Under the pieces are notes generated by a model, which was not told where the DNA came from, ran no database searches, and was given only the letters and a program-made list of their open reading frames with translations. DNA of 64,000 nucleotides from an uncultured Pelagibacteraceae bacterium (GTDB lineage Bacteria > Pseudomonadota > Alphaproteobacteria > Pelagibacterales > Pelagibacteraceae). Of the stretch, positions 46,623 through 54,935 are shown piece by piece. Every line of letters begins with the position of its first letter. Position 1 is the stretch's first letter. The stretch is taken from assembly GCA_902597175.1 (NCBI GenBank), contig CACJWN010000005.1, positions 1 to 64,000 on the forward strand, read 5' to 3'. The translations under genes and the position numbers were made by a program.

Positions 46623-47564
46623 TTACTTGATCCAACTATCAAATGTGCTTTGATTAGCTTTAATCCATTCAGCTGCATGTTTCTTAATAGCTTTTTCGCT
46701 TTTCTCACCCTTGTTCATCTTCAAGTTCTGAGCTGCAATATCTCCAAGAGGAATAGAAGCTTTTTTTAACATCTTTTCTACTTTTGGATTTGCTTTAAGA
46801 AAATCTACATTAGCTGCAGGTCTTATATCATCAGCGCCAAAACCTAAATTAACTTTAGATTTTGTAGCATTTGCGATTTTAGTTGGCTTAGTCGCGCTGT
46901 AAGGCACCTCAATCCAAACTACATCTTTACCAAGTTTTAAAGCACCAACAGTCCAGTTAGGTGTCCATGTATAAAATAGAATTGATTTTCCATTTTTGTA
47001 TTTAGACACTGCATCTGCCATTGAAGCTGAGTAGTCTGCTTTTACTGGATTGATAAAATCACCTAATCCTAGTTCATCAAAGTGTTTTGAGATTACTTTT
47101 TCGCAACCCCAGCCTGGAGGGCAAGCAACCATGTCTGCTTTTCCGTCGCCATTAGAGTCAAACTCTTTAGCGTGTTTTTTGATATCCATTACACTTTTGA
47201 TACCAAATTTATCTGCAGATTTTTTATCGATTAAGTAACCTTGAGCTCCTCCACCCTTCATTACATAACCCACTGGTTTTACTTTACCTTTTGACTCAGC
47301 GATATAACCATCATGTGTCCCGAACCAACCATTAACCCAAAGGTCAACATCTCCAGCGGCTGCAGCCACATAAAATACTTGTGGTTTCATCACAGTTGGA
47401 CCAGAAACTTTGTAGCCCATCTTCTCTAAAGCTGCCTTGTAAATTTCAGCTTGGAAATAGCCTGTGTCCCAATCAGCCTTACCCATTTTGATCTCATTAG
47501 CAGATACGACACTACTAATAGACAAAGCGGTAATTATTGATACTAGATATTTTATATATTTCAT
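46623..47564 (-). CDS. proX: Glycine betaine/proline ABC transporter substrate-binding protein
   Basis: Periplasmic binding protein for quaternary ammonium osmolytes. A signal peptide of about 22 residues (basic MKYIKY, hydrophobic core, cut after VVSA) precedes a mature protein of the ProX class: NGWFGTHDGYI, GGGAQGYLIDKKSADKFGI, DSNGDGKADMVACPPGWGCE with a probable disulfide pair, and FYTWTPNW, where the aromatic cage residues reside. Total length 313, close to E. coli ProX. A very strong Shine-Dalgarno (AGGAGG at 47569-47574) points to high expression. Confidence 0.93.
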   Translation of the reverse strand: MKYIKYLVSIITALSISSVVSANEIKMGKADWDTGYFQAEIYKAALEKMGYKVSGPTVMKPQVFYVAAAAGDVDLWVNGWFGTHDGYIAESKGKVKPVGYVMKGGGAQGYLIDKKSADKFGIKSVMDIKKHAKEFDSNGDGKADMVACPPGWGCEKVISKHFDELGLGDFINPVKADYSASMADAVSKYKNGKSILFYTWTPNWTVGALKLGKDVVWIEVPYSATKPTKIANATKSKVNLGFGADDIRPAANVDFLKANPKVEKMLKKASIPLGDIAAQNLKMNKGEKSEKAIKKHAAEWIKANQSTFDSWIK

Positions 47565-47568
47565 ATTT

Positions 47569-47574
47569 CCTCCT
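47569..47574 (-). promoter_or_regulatory. Strong ribosome-binding site of proX
   Basis: The minus strand reads AGGAGG followed by AAAT and the ATG at 47562-47564. This is the most complete Shine-Dalgarno in the window, where most starts have weak or no such site, and it fits high translation of a periplasmic binding protein. Confidence 0.8.
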
Positions 47575-47686
47575 AAATCTTAATTTTTAGTAACACGTAT
47601 GAACTTTAAATGTAACCGTAGTTCAACTAAAAAGTGAATTATGGAAGATATGCTTAAGAATATTTGATATTAGCTTATTTTGTTTT

Positions 47687-48079
47687 TTATTTGCACTTTT
47701 TGCACAGTCCGAAAAATTCTAAATTAAATCTTTTAAATTTCATTCCTTTTTTATGGTTAAAACTAGATAAATATTTTGAAAGTTTTGTATCACTGATTTC
47801 ATCTACCATTTCACAACTTTCACAAATCGAAAACGCAGTTGCTTTAGAAATTTCACAATCTGAACTCCTGCATGCAACAAAAGCATTTTTGCTTTCTATT
47901 TTATGAATTTTGCCCATTTCAATCAACTTATCTAAAGCTCGGTAAATTTGTTGAGGAGCGTTAATTCCTTTTTTTTGTACATTAAAAAGTATTGAATAAG
48001 CTTTTAAAGGACCTTTTGCTTTTTCAATAATATCTAAAACAATTTGTTGATTTCTTGAAAGTATTTGTGCTTGTGCCAT
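47687..48079 (-). CDS. zur: Fur-family zinc uptake regulator
   Basis: Zinc-sensing repressor. The 130-residue protein starts with a winged-helix region (QQIVLDIIEKAKGPLKAYSIL, INAPQQIYRALDKLIEMGKIHKI) and has zinc-binding cysteines in CRSSDC, CESCE and the C-terminal CKKCK. Its place as the last gene of znuC-znuB-zur identifies it as Zur rather than Fur. Two matching palindromes lie in the znuA/znuC control region, so autorepression through zinc is likely. Confidence 0.92.
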   Translation of the reverse strand: MAQAQILSRNQQIVLDIIEKAKGPLKAYSILFNVQKKGINAPQQIYRALDKLIEMGKIHKIESKNAFVACRSSDCEISKATAFSICESCEMVDEISDTKLSKYLSSFNHKKGMKFKRFNLEFFGLCKKCK

Positions 48080-48102
48080 AAATATAAATTATCAATTTAG
48101 TA

Positions 48103-48906
48103 TCATTTTTTCAATTCAGAATAATTTTTGATCTTAATAAGTGTAAGGCAAAATAAAACTAATGCAGCTGTTATTATTGAAGGTCCTGAAGGGGTATTAA
48201 TTTCTAAAGATGAAAATAAACCAATTATTACAGATAATAAACCTCCTATAATTGATAACTTAACCATCTGGGTTGGATTATTAGAAATGTTTCTTGCCAT
48301 TGCAGCTGGCATAATTAACATCCCTGTTATCAGTAGAAGACCTACAATTTTAATTGATATTGCAATTATCGCTGCTAATAAAACTGTAAAAATAGCATTT
48401 ACTTTATCAGGGTTCATGCCTTCAGCTTCAGCTAGTTCATGATTGACAGTTGAGGCAAACAATGGTTTCCAAATGTATTTCAGTATTAATAAGATTAGTG
48501 CTCCCCCGATCCAAATTATTAATAGATCTATCTCATTCACTGCTAAGATGTCACCAAATAACAGTCCCATTATATCAAATCGGATCGTGGTGAGAAAACC
48601 AATTACAACTAAACCAACTGCAAGAGATGAATGTGCTAATAAACCTAGTAATGCGTCTCCAGGTAGTTTTGTAGTTTTTTGAAGTTTTAAAAGTATTAGT
48701 GCGATCGCTGATGAAATTAAAAAAACTGAAAATGCTATGTTTAATTCAAAAAAGAAAGCTATAGTTACCCCAAGAAGTGCGGAGTGAGATAATGTATCAC
48801 CAAAAAAAGATAATCTTCTCCAAATTATAAAGCATCCAAGAGGTCCAGTAACTAACGCAATTCCAATACCAGCAATTAAAGCCCTTATAAAAAAATCATC
48901 AAACAT
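48103..48906 (-). CDS. znuB: Zinc ABC transporter permease
   Basis: Inner-membrane subunit of the high-affinity zinc importer. The 267-residue protein shows about eight membrane spans, the family start FFIRALIAGIGIALVTGPLGCFIIWRRLSFFGD (by borders, residues 5-37), SHSALLG and the cytoplasmic HELAEAEGMN segment, typical of the ABC-3 family. It begins right after the znuC stop and is followed by zur after 23 bases. Confidence 0.93.
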   Translation of the reverse strand: MFDDFFIRALIAGIGIALVTGPLGCFIIWRRLSFFGDTLSHSALLGVTIAFFFELNIAFSVFLISSAIALILLKLQKTTKLPGDALLGLLAHSSLAVGLVVIGFLTTIRFDIMGLLFGDILAVNEIDLLIIWIGGALILLILKYIWKPLFASTVNHELAEAEGMNPDKVNAIFTVLLAAIIAISIKIVGLLLITGMLIMPAAMARNISNNPTQMVKLSIIGGLLSVIIGLFSSLEINTPSGPSIITAALVLFCLTLIKIKNYSELKK

Positions 48907-49659
48907 TTATTGTTTCCTTTTTATTGTTCCATCAGGTGAGTGGGTATGATCATGTTTGTGTTCGTATACAGATAAAATTGTTGAAGCACGGTCTCCAAAC
49001 AGTTCTTGATATTTATTATTGTTAGCTACAGATTGAGGTGTGCCAGAGCAACAAACATGTCCATTAAGACAAACTACATAATCTGTGGAAGACATAACAA
49101 CATGTAAATCATGAGATATTAATAAAATTCCGCAATTAACTTTTTCTGAAATTTCTTTTATTAATTCGTAAAGAGAAATTTCACCTTTAAAATCTACTCC
49201 TTGAACTGGTTCATCCAACACTAAAAGATCTGGATTTTTTGCAATTGCTCTTGCAATTAAAACTCTTTGAAATTCTCCCCCAGATAAATTACTTAAATTA
49301 TTATTTTTAAGATGCTCAACTCCAGTTAATTTTAAAGCATTTATTATTTCCTCATCGCTTAGGTTTTGTGTGAGTAGCATAAAATCAACTACTCTTATTG
49401 GTAATGTCCAATCGATAGAGATTTTTTGAGGGACATAACCAACTTTTTCAGTAAATTTTAAAACTTTTCCTTCGATGTTCTTATAAATTCCAAGAGCGAT
49501 TTTTGCTGTTGTAGTTTTTCCTGAACCATTAGGTCCAATTAATGTAACGATTTCCCCCCTTTTTACTTCTAAGGAAACTCCCTTTACTAGCCATTTATCG
49601 TTTTTAAATAGACCCACATTGTCTACTTTAATTAATGTCTCTGAATTAATTTTATTCAC
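48907..49659 (-). CDS. znuC: Zinc ABC transporter ATP-binding protein
   Basis: ATPase of the zinc importer. A GTG start at 49657-49659, preceded by AAGGA 8 bases upstream, gives 250 residues starting MNKINSETLIKVDNVGLF; a longer frame reaches across the control region but lacks support. Walker A GPNGSGKTT, the Q loop, signature LSGGEFQR, Walker B LLVLDEP and the switch His (LLISHD) are present. The C-terminus is His-rich (YEHKHDHTHSPDG), as in many ZnuC proteins. Confidence 0.94.
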   Translation of the reverse strand: MNKINSETLIKVDNVGLFKNDKWLVKGVSLEVKRGEIVTLIGPNGSGKTTTAKIALGIYKNIEGKVLKFTEKVGYVPQKISIDWTLPIRVVDFMLLTQNLSDEEIINALKLTGVEHLKNNNLSNLSGGEFQRVLIARAIAKNPDLLVLDEPVQGVDFKGEISLYELIKEISEKVNCGILLISHDLHVVMSSTDYVVCLNGHVCCSGTPQSVANNNKYQELFGDRASTILSVYEHKHDHTHSPDGTIKRKQ

Positions 49660-49683
49660 AATATTTATCCTTGCAATAACAAA

Positions 49684-49698
49684 TGTTATATTATAACA
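49684..49698. promoter_or_regulatory. Zur box 1 (znuA/znuC control region)
   Basis: TGTTATATTATAACA is a perfect 7-base inverted repeat around a single central base. It resembles the AT-rich Zur operator of alphaproteobacteria (TGTTATA-n-TATAACA type) and lies in the 61-base gap between divergent znuC and znuA. A TATAAT on the minus strand (49690-49695) falls inside it, so bound Zur would block a promoter. Confidence 0.8.
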
Positions 49699-49701
49699 CT
49701 C

Positions 49702-49716
49702 TGTTACTTTATAACA
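49702..49716. promoter_or_regulatory. Zur box 2 (znuA/znuC control region)
   Basis: TGTTACTTTATAACA repeats the box 1 pattern with the outer five bases of each half-site matching and two inner mismatches. It begins 18 bases after the start of box 1 and ends 4 bases before the znuA ATG, overlapping a TATAAC -10-like sequence for znuA. Confidence 0.7.
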
Positions 49717-49720
49717 TATT

Positions 49721-50731
49721 ATGAATAAAATACTTAAATTAATTTCATCTATATTCATTACACTTTTAGCAACCTTTTCAATATCTAAAGCTGAAGTGAA
49801 AGTTGTTGCATCAATTAAGCCAATTCATTCCTTGGTTAGTTACGTTATGGATGGTATTGGAAAACCTGATGTAATAGTTGATGGTTACAATTCTCCCCAT
49901 GGATTTAGTTTAAAACCCTCTCATGCAAAAATGATTGAAAATGCAGATCTAATAATTTGGGTTGGTGAAGAATTAGAGGCTTTCCTAGAAAAACCATTAA
50001 ATACCATTGCTAAGAAAGCAGTAAATATTCAAATAATGAATTTGAGTGGAATTAAAAAACTTAAATTTAGAGAAAAAAATATATTTGAAGGTCATGATGA
50101 TCATGGACACGGTCATAAAGAAAAGAAACATGATGATCATGGACACGGTCATAAAGAAAAGAAACATGATGATCATGGTCATAAAAAAGCTAAACATGAT
50201 GATCACGGGCATGAGAAACATGCTCACGGTGAACACGATCCACATGTTTGGTTAGATCCAATGAATGCTAAAGTAATTATTAAAGAAATCGAAAATCAAT
50301 TAGTTAAATTAGATCCAGAAAACAGCTCTAAATATAAAGCTAATTCTAAAAAAGCTCAGTCTGAATTAGATAATTTAACAAAAAATATCAAAAGAGATCT
50401 TAAAGACAATTTAAGGTTTGTAGTTTTCCATGATGCTTATCAATATTTTGAAAATAGATTTGGTATTAATGTTTTAGGAGCTTTAACAGTAAATCCAGAT
50501 GTTTTACCAGGAGCTGAACAATTATCTGAGATAAGAGAAGTGATAGAGCATGAAAAAGTTAATTGCCTTTTTTCAGAGCCTCAGTTTAATCCCGCAATTA
50601 TAAAATCAATTGCTAAAGATACTAAAATCAGAACTGGTGTTCTTGACCCACTTGGTGCAACTTTAGATAAAGGCAAAAGCATGTACTTTGAATTATTACA
50701 GAGCATGTATGCATCTTTTAAAGGTTGTTGA
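49721..50731 (+). CDS. znuA: Zinc ABC transporter substrate-binding protein
   Basis: Periplasmic zinc-binding protein. The 336 residues have a signal peptide of about 24 residues (cut near ISKA-EVK), the first zinc His in SPHGFSLKPSHAKM, a long His/Asp/Lys loop at about residues 123-168 built from repeats of HDDHGHGHKEKK, HDPHVWLDP, and VVFHDAYQYFENRFG with another ligand His. The loop is encoded by a tandem DNA repeat. His-rich loops in ZnuA are thought to collect zinc. It is divergent from znuC and controlled by two Zur boxes. Confidence 0.94.
   Translation: MNKILKLISSIFITLLATFSISKAEVKVVASIKPIHSLVSYVMDGIGKPDVIVDGYNSPHGFSLKPSHAKMIENADLIIWVGEELEAFLEKPLNTIAKKAVNIQIMNLSGIKKLKFREKNIFEGHDDHGHGHKEKKHDDHGHGHKEKKHDDHGHKKAKHDDHGHEKHAHGEHDPHVWLDPMNAKVIIKEIENQLVKLDPENSSKYKANSKKAQSELDNLTKNIKRDLKDNLRFVVFHDAYQYFENRFGINVLGALTVNPDVLPGAEQLSEIREVIEHEKVNCLFSEPQFNPAIIKSIAKDTKIRTGVLDPLGATLDKGKSMYFELLQSMYASFKGC
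50093..50224 (+). repeat. In-frame tandem repeat coding the His-rich loop of ZnuA
   Basis: Two identical 36-base units (50093-50128 and 50129-50164, each coding HDDHGHGHKEKK) are followed by two shorter 30-base diverged units (50165-50194 and 50195-50224, HDDHGHKKAK and HDDHGHEKHA). The exact identity of the first two copies suggests recent duplication and possible length change between strains. Confidence 0.92.
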
Positions 50732-50753
50732 ATAAGTAAATTTTATCGATTTA

Positions 50754-51872
50754 TTATTTTTTATAATCAGCTATTTCAAATATTTTCTTTATATATAATA
50801 CGTGAGCATCTTCATGTAAGTGAGAAGCAGGATCATTAAGGGTATAGATATTTTCTTTTTTAAACTGATTATTTTGTATTATCTTGTTGAAATTTATATG
50901 TATGATTTTTGATGACAAATTAAGTTCATCAATAATATTTGAAACATTGACTTTATATTTTCCCTCAAAATGGTTCTTATGAGGAAAAGTAACTATAAAA
51001 ATTTTCTTTAAATATTTTTTTGATACAAGATAATCAAGATATTCCCTCGTTCTTTTTTTAAAATATTCTTTATCTTGTTTGTTGATGTTTATGAGGTGCT
51101 TTTGAATTTGTTGAAATTTACATTTATAGTTGTCGCCGTTTTTAAATCCGAATTTCTTTATATTTATAATTCTAGTTTTGATTTCATTGTAAGTTTTATA
51201 AATATAATAATTAGTTATATGAAAATTAATAAAATTTTTTTTTTCAAGTTGTATTCTTGAAAAATTATAGTGTTTTGAGACGTCCATAACGGCACCAGTA
51301 TTGAACTCTCTTTTGATAGATTTAACGGTTCCATCATTATTTTCTATGATTTTATGTTTATACCTACATAATTCGTCTCCTATATCCGTTTGATCAATGA
51401 TTGAAATAATGTAATCAGGCTTAATTCCATAGTCTTCTTCAAGAATTTTATATTGTACTTTCATTGGACTAGGAGAGTAAGATGAAGTTCCACTATTTAT
51501 TAAGCCAATATTTAGTCTATTTACTTCGTCCTTCAAGCTTTTATAAATTTGATCTTTAAAAACCATGTATTCTGCCCAAGAGTCTCCTTGTATTAAATAG
51601 TTGTCTCTCTCGTTTTTAAATTCAGAAATAGTAGAAAATAAATAATCTTCTTTTTTCCAAAGAATATTTTGTTTTTCGTGAGGCCAATTATTACCTCTTA
51701 AATGGTGAATTTGATTTGAATATTCCTCATGAAAATTTAAATTTTCAAGATTAGTAAAGTTATTTTTTTGTTTATATTTTTCGAAAACTGCAACCCAAAT
51801 AAAAAGTAGAGAATAGACTAAAGCACTTGAAATTAGCAATGAAAAAAAAATTAAAAAAATATTTTTTTTCAT
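50754..51872 (-). CDS. Membrane-anchored SGNH/GDSL-like hydrolase domain protein
   Basis: The 372-residue protein has one N-terminal membrane helix (about residues 4-30) and a large outer domain. It carries GDSWAE at 96-101 (block I with the nucleophile Ser), NSGTSSYSP (a candidate block II/III) and, near the C-terminus, DPASHLHEDAH with the spaced Asp and His of block V. This pattern matches SGNH hydrolases, including enzymes that add or remove acetyl groups on surface glycans. I cannot name a subfamily. It is convergent with znuA and 21 bases downstream of nrdB. Confidence 0.6.
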   Translation of the reverse strand: MKKNIFLIFFSLLISSALVYSLLFIWVAVFEKYKQKNNFTNLENLNFHEEYSNQIHHLRGNNWPHEKQNILWKKEDYLFSTISEFKNERDNYLIQGDSWAEYMVFKDQIYKSLKDEVNRLNIGLINSGTSSYSPSPMKVQYKILEEDYGIKPDYIISIIDQTDIGDELCRYKHKIIENNDGTVKSIKREFNTGAVMDVSKHYNFSRIQLEKKNFINFHITNYYIYKTYNEIKTRIINIKKFGFKNGDNYKCKFQQIQKHLININKQDKEYFKKRTREYLDYLVSKKYLKKIFIVTFPHKNHFEGKYKVNVSNIIDELNLSSKIIHINFNKIIQNNQFKKENIYTLNDPASHLHEDAHVLYIKKIFEIADYKK

Positions 51873-51893
51873 CTAGAAACCTAAATATTTTAT

Positions 51894-52901
51894 TTAAGCA
51901 AACACCTCTCCCCAAGTACCTTGTGTTGAAGCTTTAGAGTACTCAGTAGCTCTACCTTCAAAAAAGTTCATGTGCTCTACTCCGTTAAGCATTGTATCTA
52001 ACCATGTTAATGGATTTTTCTTAACGTCATAAATAGGATTTAAACCTAATTGTTCTAATCTTCTGTTGCCAATAAATCTAATATATTGTTTAACTTCATC
52101 TGCTGTTAAACCTTGCATTGGACCCATTTGAAAAGCAAGATCAATAAATGCATCTTCGTGGTGAACAATTGTTTTGCATGCTTCATAGATTTCATTTTTT
52201 AATTTGTCATTCCAAATTTGAGGTTCTTCTTTAATGAAATCTCTAAAAAGCCTAATCATAGAGTTACAGTGCAAAGTTTCATCTCGTACTGACCAAGTTA
52301 CTATTTGACCCATACCTTTCATTTTATTAAATCTTGGAAAATTTAATAAAATTGCAAAACTTGCAAACAATTGCAAGCCCTCGGTAAAAGCAGAGAACAC
52401 GGCCATTGTCATCGCTATATTGTGTTTTGACTTTACGTCAAAGCCTTGCATGTAATCGTACTTATCTTTCATCTCTTTATATTGTAAAAATGCTGAGTAT
52501 TCAGTTTCAGGCATTCCAATCGTATCTAGTAAATGTGAGTATGCAGCGATGTGAACTGTTTCCATTGCAGCGAAAGCAGTCATCATCATTAAAACTTCTG
52601 TCGGTTTAAATACTGTAGTGTAGTGTCTTAGGTAACAGTTATTTACTTCAACATCAGCTTGTGTAAAGAATCTAAATATATGAGTTAAAAGATTTTTTTC
52701 CTCAACAGATAAATTTTTCTGCCAGTCTCTTACATCGTCTCCTAATGGCACTTCTTCTGGTAACCAGTGAATTCTTTGTTGAGTTAACCAGGCATCATAA
52801 CACCATGGATATCTGAACGGCTTGTAAACTGGATTCTCTACTAATAATCCCATTTTATTAGGCTGGATTATTGTTGGTTTAGTCTTTTCTGCTACTGACA
52901 T
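51894..52901 (-). CDS. nrdB: Ribonucleoside-diphosphate reductase subunit beta, class I
   Basis: Radical-generating subunit of ribonucleotide reductase. An ATG at 52899-52901 with AGGAG eight bases upstream gives 335 residues; it overlaps the nrdA stop by 10 bases. Di-iron ligands are visible in FTQADVEVN, ETVHIAAYSH and RDETLHCN, and a Tyr follows the ETVH motif at the spacing of the E. coli radical Tyr122. The protein ends WGEVFA. It is the second gene of the nrdAB operon. Confidence 0.95.
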   Translation of the reverse strand: MSVAEKTKPTIIQPNKMGLLVENPVYKPFRYPWCYDAWLTQQRIHWLPEEVPLGDDVRDWQKNLSVEEKNLLTHIFRFFTQADVEVNNCYLRHYTTVFKPTEVLMMMTAFAAMETVHIAAYSHLLDTIGMPETEYSAFLQYKEMKDKYDYMQGFDVKSKHNIAMTMAVFSAFTEGLQLFASFAILLNFPRFNKMKGMGQIVTWSVRDETLHCNSMIRLFRDFIKEEPQIWNDKLKNEIYEACKTIVHHEDAFIDLAFQMGPMQGLTADEVKQYIRFIGNRRLEQLGLNPIYDVKKNPLTWLDTMLNGVEHMNFFEGRATEYSKASTQGTWGEVFA

Positions 52902-54841
52902 GATAAACACTCCTCATAGTTATTGCTTTCATTATTTGATTCTTGTTTTCCAGAGTAAACATTTTTTGTCACATCTGTTGAAGATCCATTATTTACGTTT
53001 TCAGCTCTCTGGATTGATTTAGATCTACAGTAATAAAGACTTTTCAAACCTTTTTTCCATGCTTGAAAATGAATATCGTGAAGTGCTTTTTTATGTATAT
53101 CTGCTGGAACAAAAATATTAACCGATTGTGCTTGTGAAATATGAGGCGTTCTATCTGCGCCTAGTTCAACGATCCATCTTTGGTCGATTTCAAAAGCAGT
53201 CTTAAAAGTATCTTTTTCATTTGCAGTTAAAAAATTTAAATGTGATACAGATCCTTGATTGGTTGTTATTGTTGACCAGACTTCATCCGTATCTTTGTTA
53301 TATTTCTGCAGTATTTTTTTAAGATATTTATTTCTTACGTTAAAAGAGCCTGAAAGTGTTTTATGTGTATAGCTATTGGCAGCAATAGGTTCTATTCCCG
53401 GAGAAGATCCTCCACATATGATTGATATAGAAGCTGTAGGAGCTATTGCGGTTTTATTTGAAAATCTCTCTTTCATTCCATATTCTGCTGCATCTGGGCA
53501 CGCTCCTCTTTCCTCAGCTAAAGTCTTAGATGCTTCATCAACTTTTTCTTGAATGTTTTGGAAAATCTTTTTATTCCAAACTTTACTCATCACAGATCCA
53601 AAAGGAATATTTTTTTGTTGAAAATATGAGTGTAGTCCCATCACTCCTAAACCAACACTTCTTTCTCTCATTGCAGAGTATTTTGCATGAGCAAACTCAT
53701 CCGGAGCTCTATTTATAAAATCCGTCATCACATTATCTAGAAATCTCATAACATCTTCAACAAATTGTGGATCATCTTTCCATTGATCATAAGTGTCTAA
53801 ATTTAAAGATGATAAACAACAAACAGCTGTTCTTTGATTTCCTTCATTGTCTACCCCAGTTGGTAATGTAATTTCACTACAAAGGTTAGAGGTTTTAACT
53901 TTTAATCCTGCAAGTTTATGATGTTGAGGAATTTGTCTATTAACTGTATCAATGTAAACGATATAAGGTTCACCAGTTTCAATTCTCGCAGTTAATAATC
54001 TAATCCACAAATTTCTTGCTGATATAGTTTGTTGAACAGATCCATCATAAGGACTTCTTAGTGCCCATTGACCACCTGTCTCTACAGCTCTCATAAACTC
54101 ATCGGTTACTAAAACTCCATGATGTAAATTTAGAGATCTTCTGTTAACATCTCCACCAGTCGGTCTTCTCATTTCAATAAATTCCTCAATTTCAGGATGA
54201 TCAATCTGTAAATAACATGCTGCTGATCCTCTTCTTAAAGAGCCCTGACTAATTGCTAAAGTTAAAGAGTCCATAACTTTGATAAAAGGAATAATTCCTG
54301 AAGTCTTTCCAACTTTTCCAATCTTTTCCCCAATTGATCTTAGATTGCCCCAGTAACTTCCTATTCCTCCACCTCTAGCTGCAAGCCAAACGTTTTCTTC
54401 CCAAAGATTTGTTATGCCCTCTAGGCTATCACTTGCCTCATTCAAAAAACATGAAATTGGTAAACCTCTTTCCGTGCCACCATTAGATAAGACAGGTGTG
54501 GCTGGCATGAACCAAAGATTGCTAATATAATTATAGATTCTTTGCGCATGTAAATTATCATCAGCATATACACTTGCTACTCTAGCAAAGAGATCTTGAA
54601 AACTTTCGTTTTGACCTAAATACCTATCAGTTAAAGTTGCTCTTCCAAAATCGGTTAGATTTTGATCTCTAGAACGATCAATCTTAATTGTTATACCTTT
54701 CTCATTTTGAAATAACTCTGTTTCTCCTGATAGGGAGAATAAATCCGGTTTTTTTGGTCCATTATTTTTTAGACCGTTTTGGTTTTTTTGGCTTATTGAG
54801 CCGACAGCTTTCTCTATTGCCAATGATACTGTTTTATTCAT
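52892..54841 (-). CDS. nrdA: Ribonucleoside-diphosphate reductase subunit alpha, class I
   Basis: Catalytic subunit that reduces ribonucleoside diphosphates. The 649-residue protein has the first redox Cys in LPISCFLNEASDS, the thiyl Cys in SNLCSEITLP, the second redox Cys in AVCCLSSLNLD, and the C-terminal shuttle pair ECLSCQ. It is about 110 residues shorter than E. coli NrdA because the N-terminal ATP-cone is missing; the first 60 residues show no cone motif. Start ATG at 54839-54841 has AAGGA close upstream. The 186-base upstream region holds a strong promoter and NrdR-like boxes. Confidence 0.96.
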   Translation of the reverse strand: MNKTVSLAIEKAVGSISQKNQNGLKNNGPKKPDLFSLSGETELFQNEKGITIKIDRSRDQNLTDFGRATLTDRYLGQNESFQDLFARVASVYADDNLHAQRIYNYISNLWFMPATPVLSNGGTERGLPISCFLNEASDSLEGITNLWEENVWLAARGGGIGSYWGNLRSIGEKIGKVGKTSGIIPFIKVMDSLTLAISQGSLRRGSAACYLQIDHPEIEEFIEMRRPTGGDVNRRSLNLHHGVLVTDEFMRAVETGGQWALRSPYDGSVQQTISARNLWIRLLTARIETGEPYIVYIDTVNRQIPQHHKLAGLKVKTSNLCSEITLPTGVDNEGNQRTAVCCLSSLNLDTYDQWKDDPQFVEDVMRFLDNVMTDFINRAPDEFAHAKYSAMRERSVGLGVMGLHSYFQQKNIPFGSVMSKVWNKKIFQNIQEKVDEASKTLAEERGACPDAAEYGMKERFSNKTAIAPTASISIICGGSSPGIEPIAANSYTHKTLSGSFNVRNKYLKKILQKYNKDTDEVWSTITTNQGSVSHLNFLTANEKDTFKTAFEIDQRWIVELGADRTPHISQAQSVNIFVPADIHKKALHDIHFQAWKKGLKSLYYCRSKSIQRAENVNNGSSTDVTKNVYSGKQESNNESNNYEECLSCQ

Positions 54842-54875
54842 ATTTTCCTTATTTTTACTCGATTTATTAACAAAA

Positions 54876-54891
54876 CAACTACATGTTGTGT
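54876..54891. promoter_or_regulatory. Candidate NrdR box 1 before nrdA
   Basis: On the minus strand ACACAACATGTAGTTG matches 12 of 16 positions of the known NrdR box consensus (ACACWATATWTWGTGT, from memory). It lies about 35 bases before the nrdA ATG and downstream of the predicted start of transcription. Confidence 0.55.
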
Positions 54892-54906
54892 TACAGATAT
54901 GTTAAT

Positions 54907-54922
54907 ATACTATATAACACTG
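54907..54922. promoter_or_regulatory. Candidate NrdR box 2 before nrdA
   Basis: On the minus strand CAGTGTTATATAGTAT starts exactly 31 bases from box 1, the three-turn spacing typical of paired NrdR sites. Its second half matches the consensus at 9 of 10 positions, but the first half is poor. Confidence 0.4.
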
Positions 54923-54935
54923 AAATCAATAGAAC

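Noticed and set aside
49660..49758. Longer znuC frame starting at 49758
   Set aside because: It runs through both Zur boxes and into znuA; the GTG at 49657-49659 has a good AAGGA upstream and gives a normal ATPase start.
50093..50224. Tandem repeat as a possible CRISPR array
   Set aside because: Units are directly adjacent without spacers and are in frame inside znuA.
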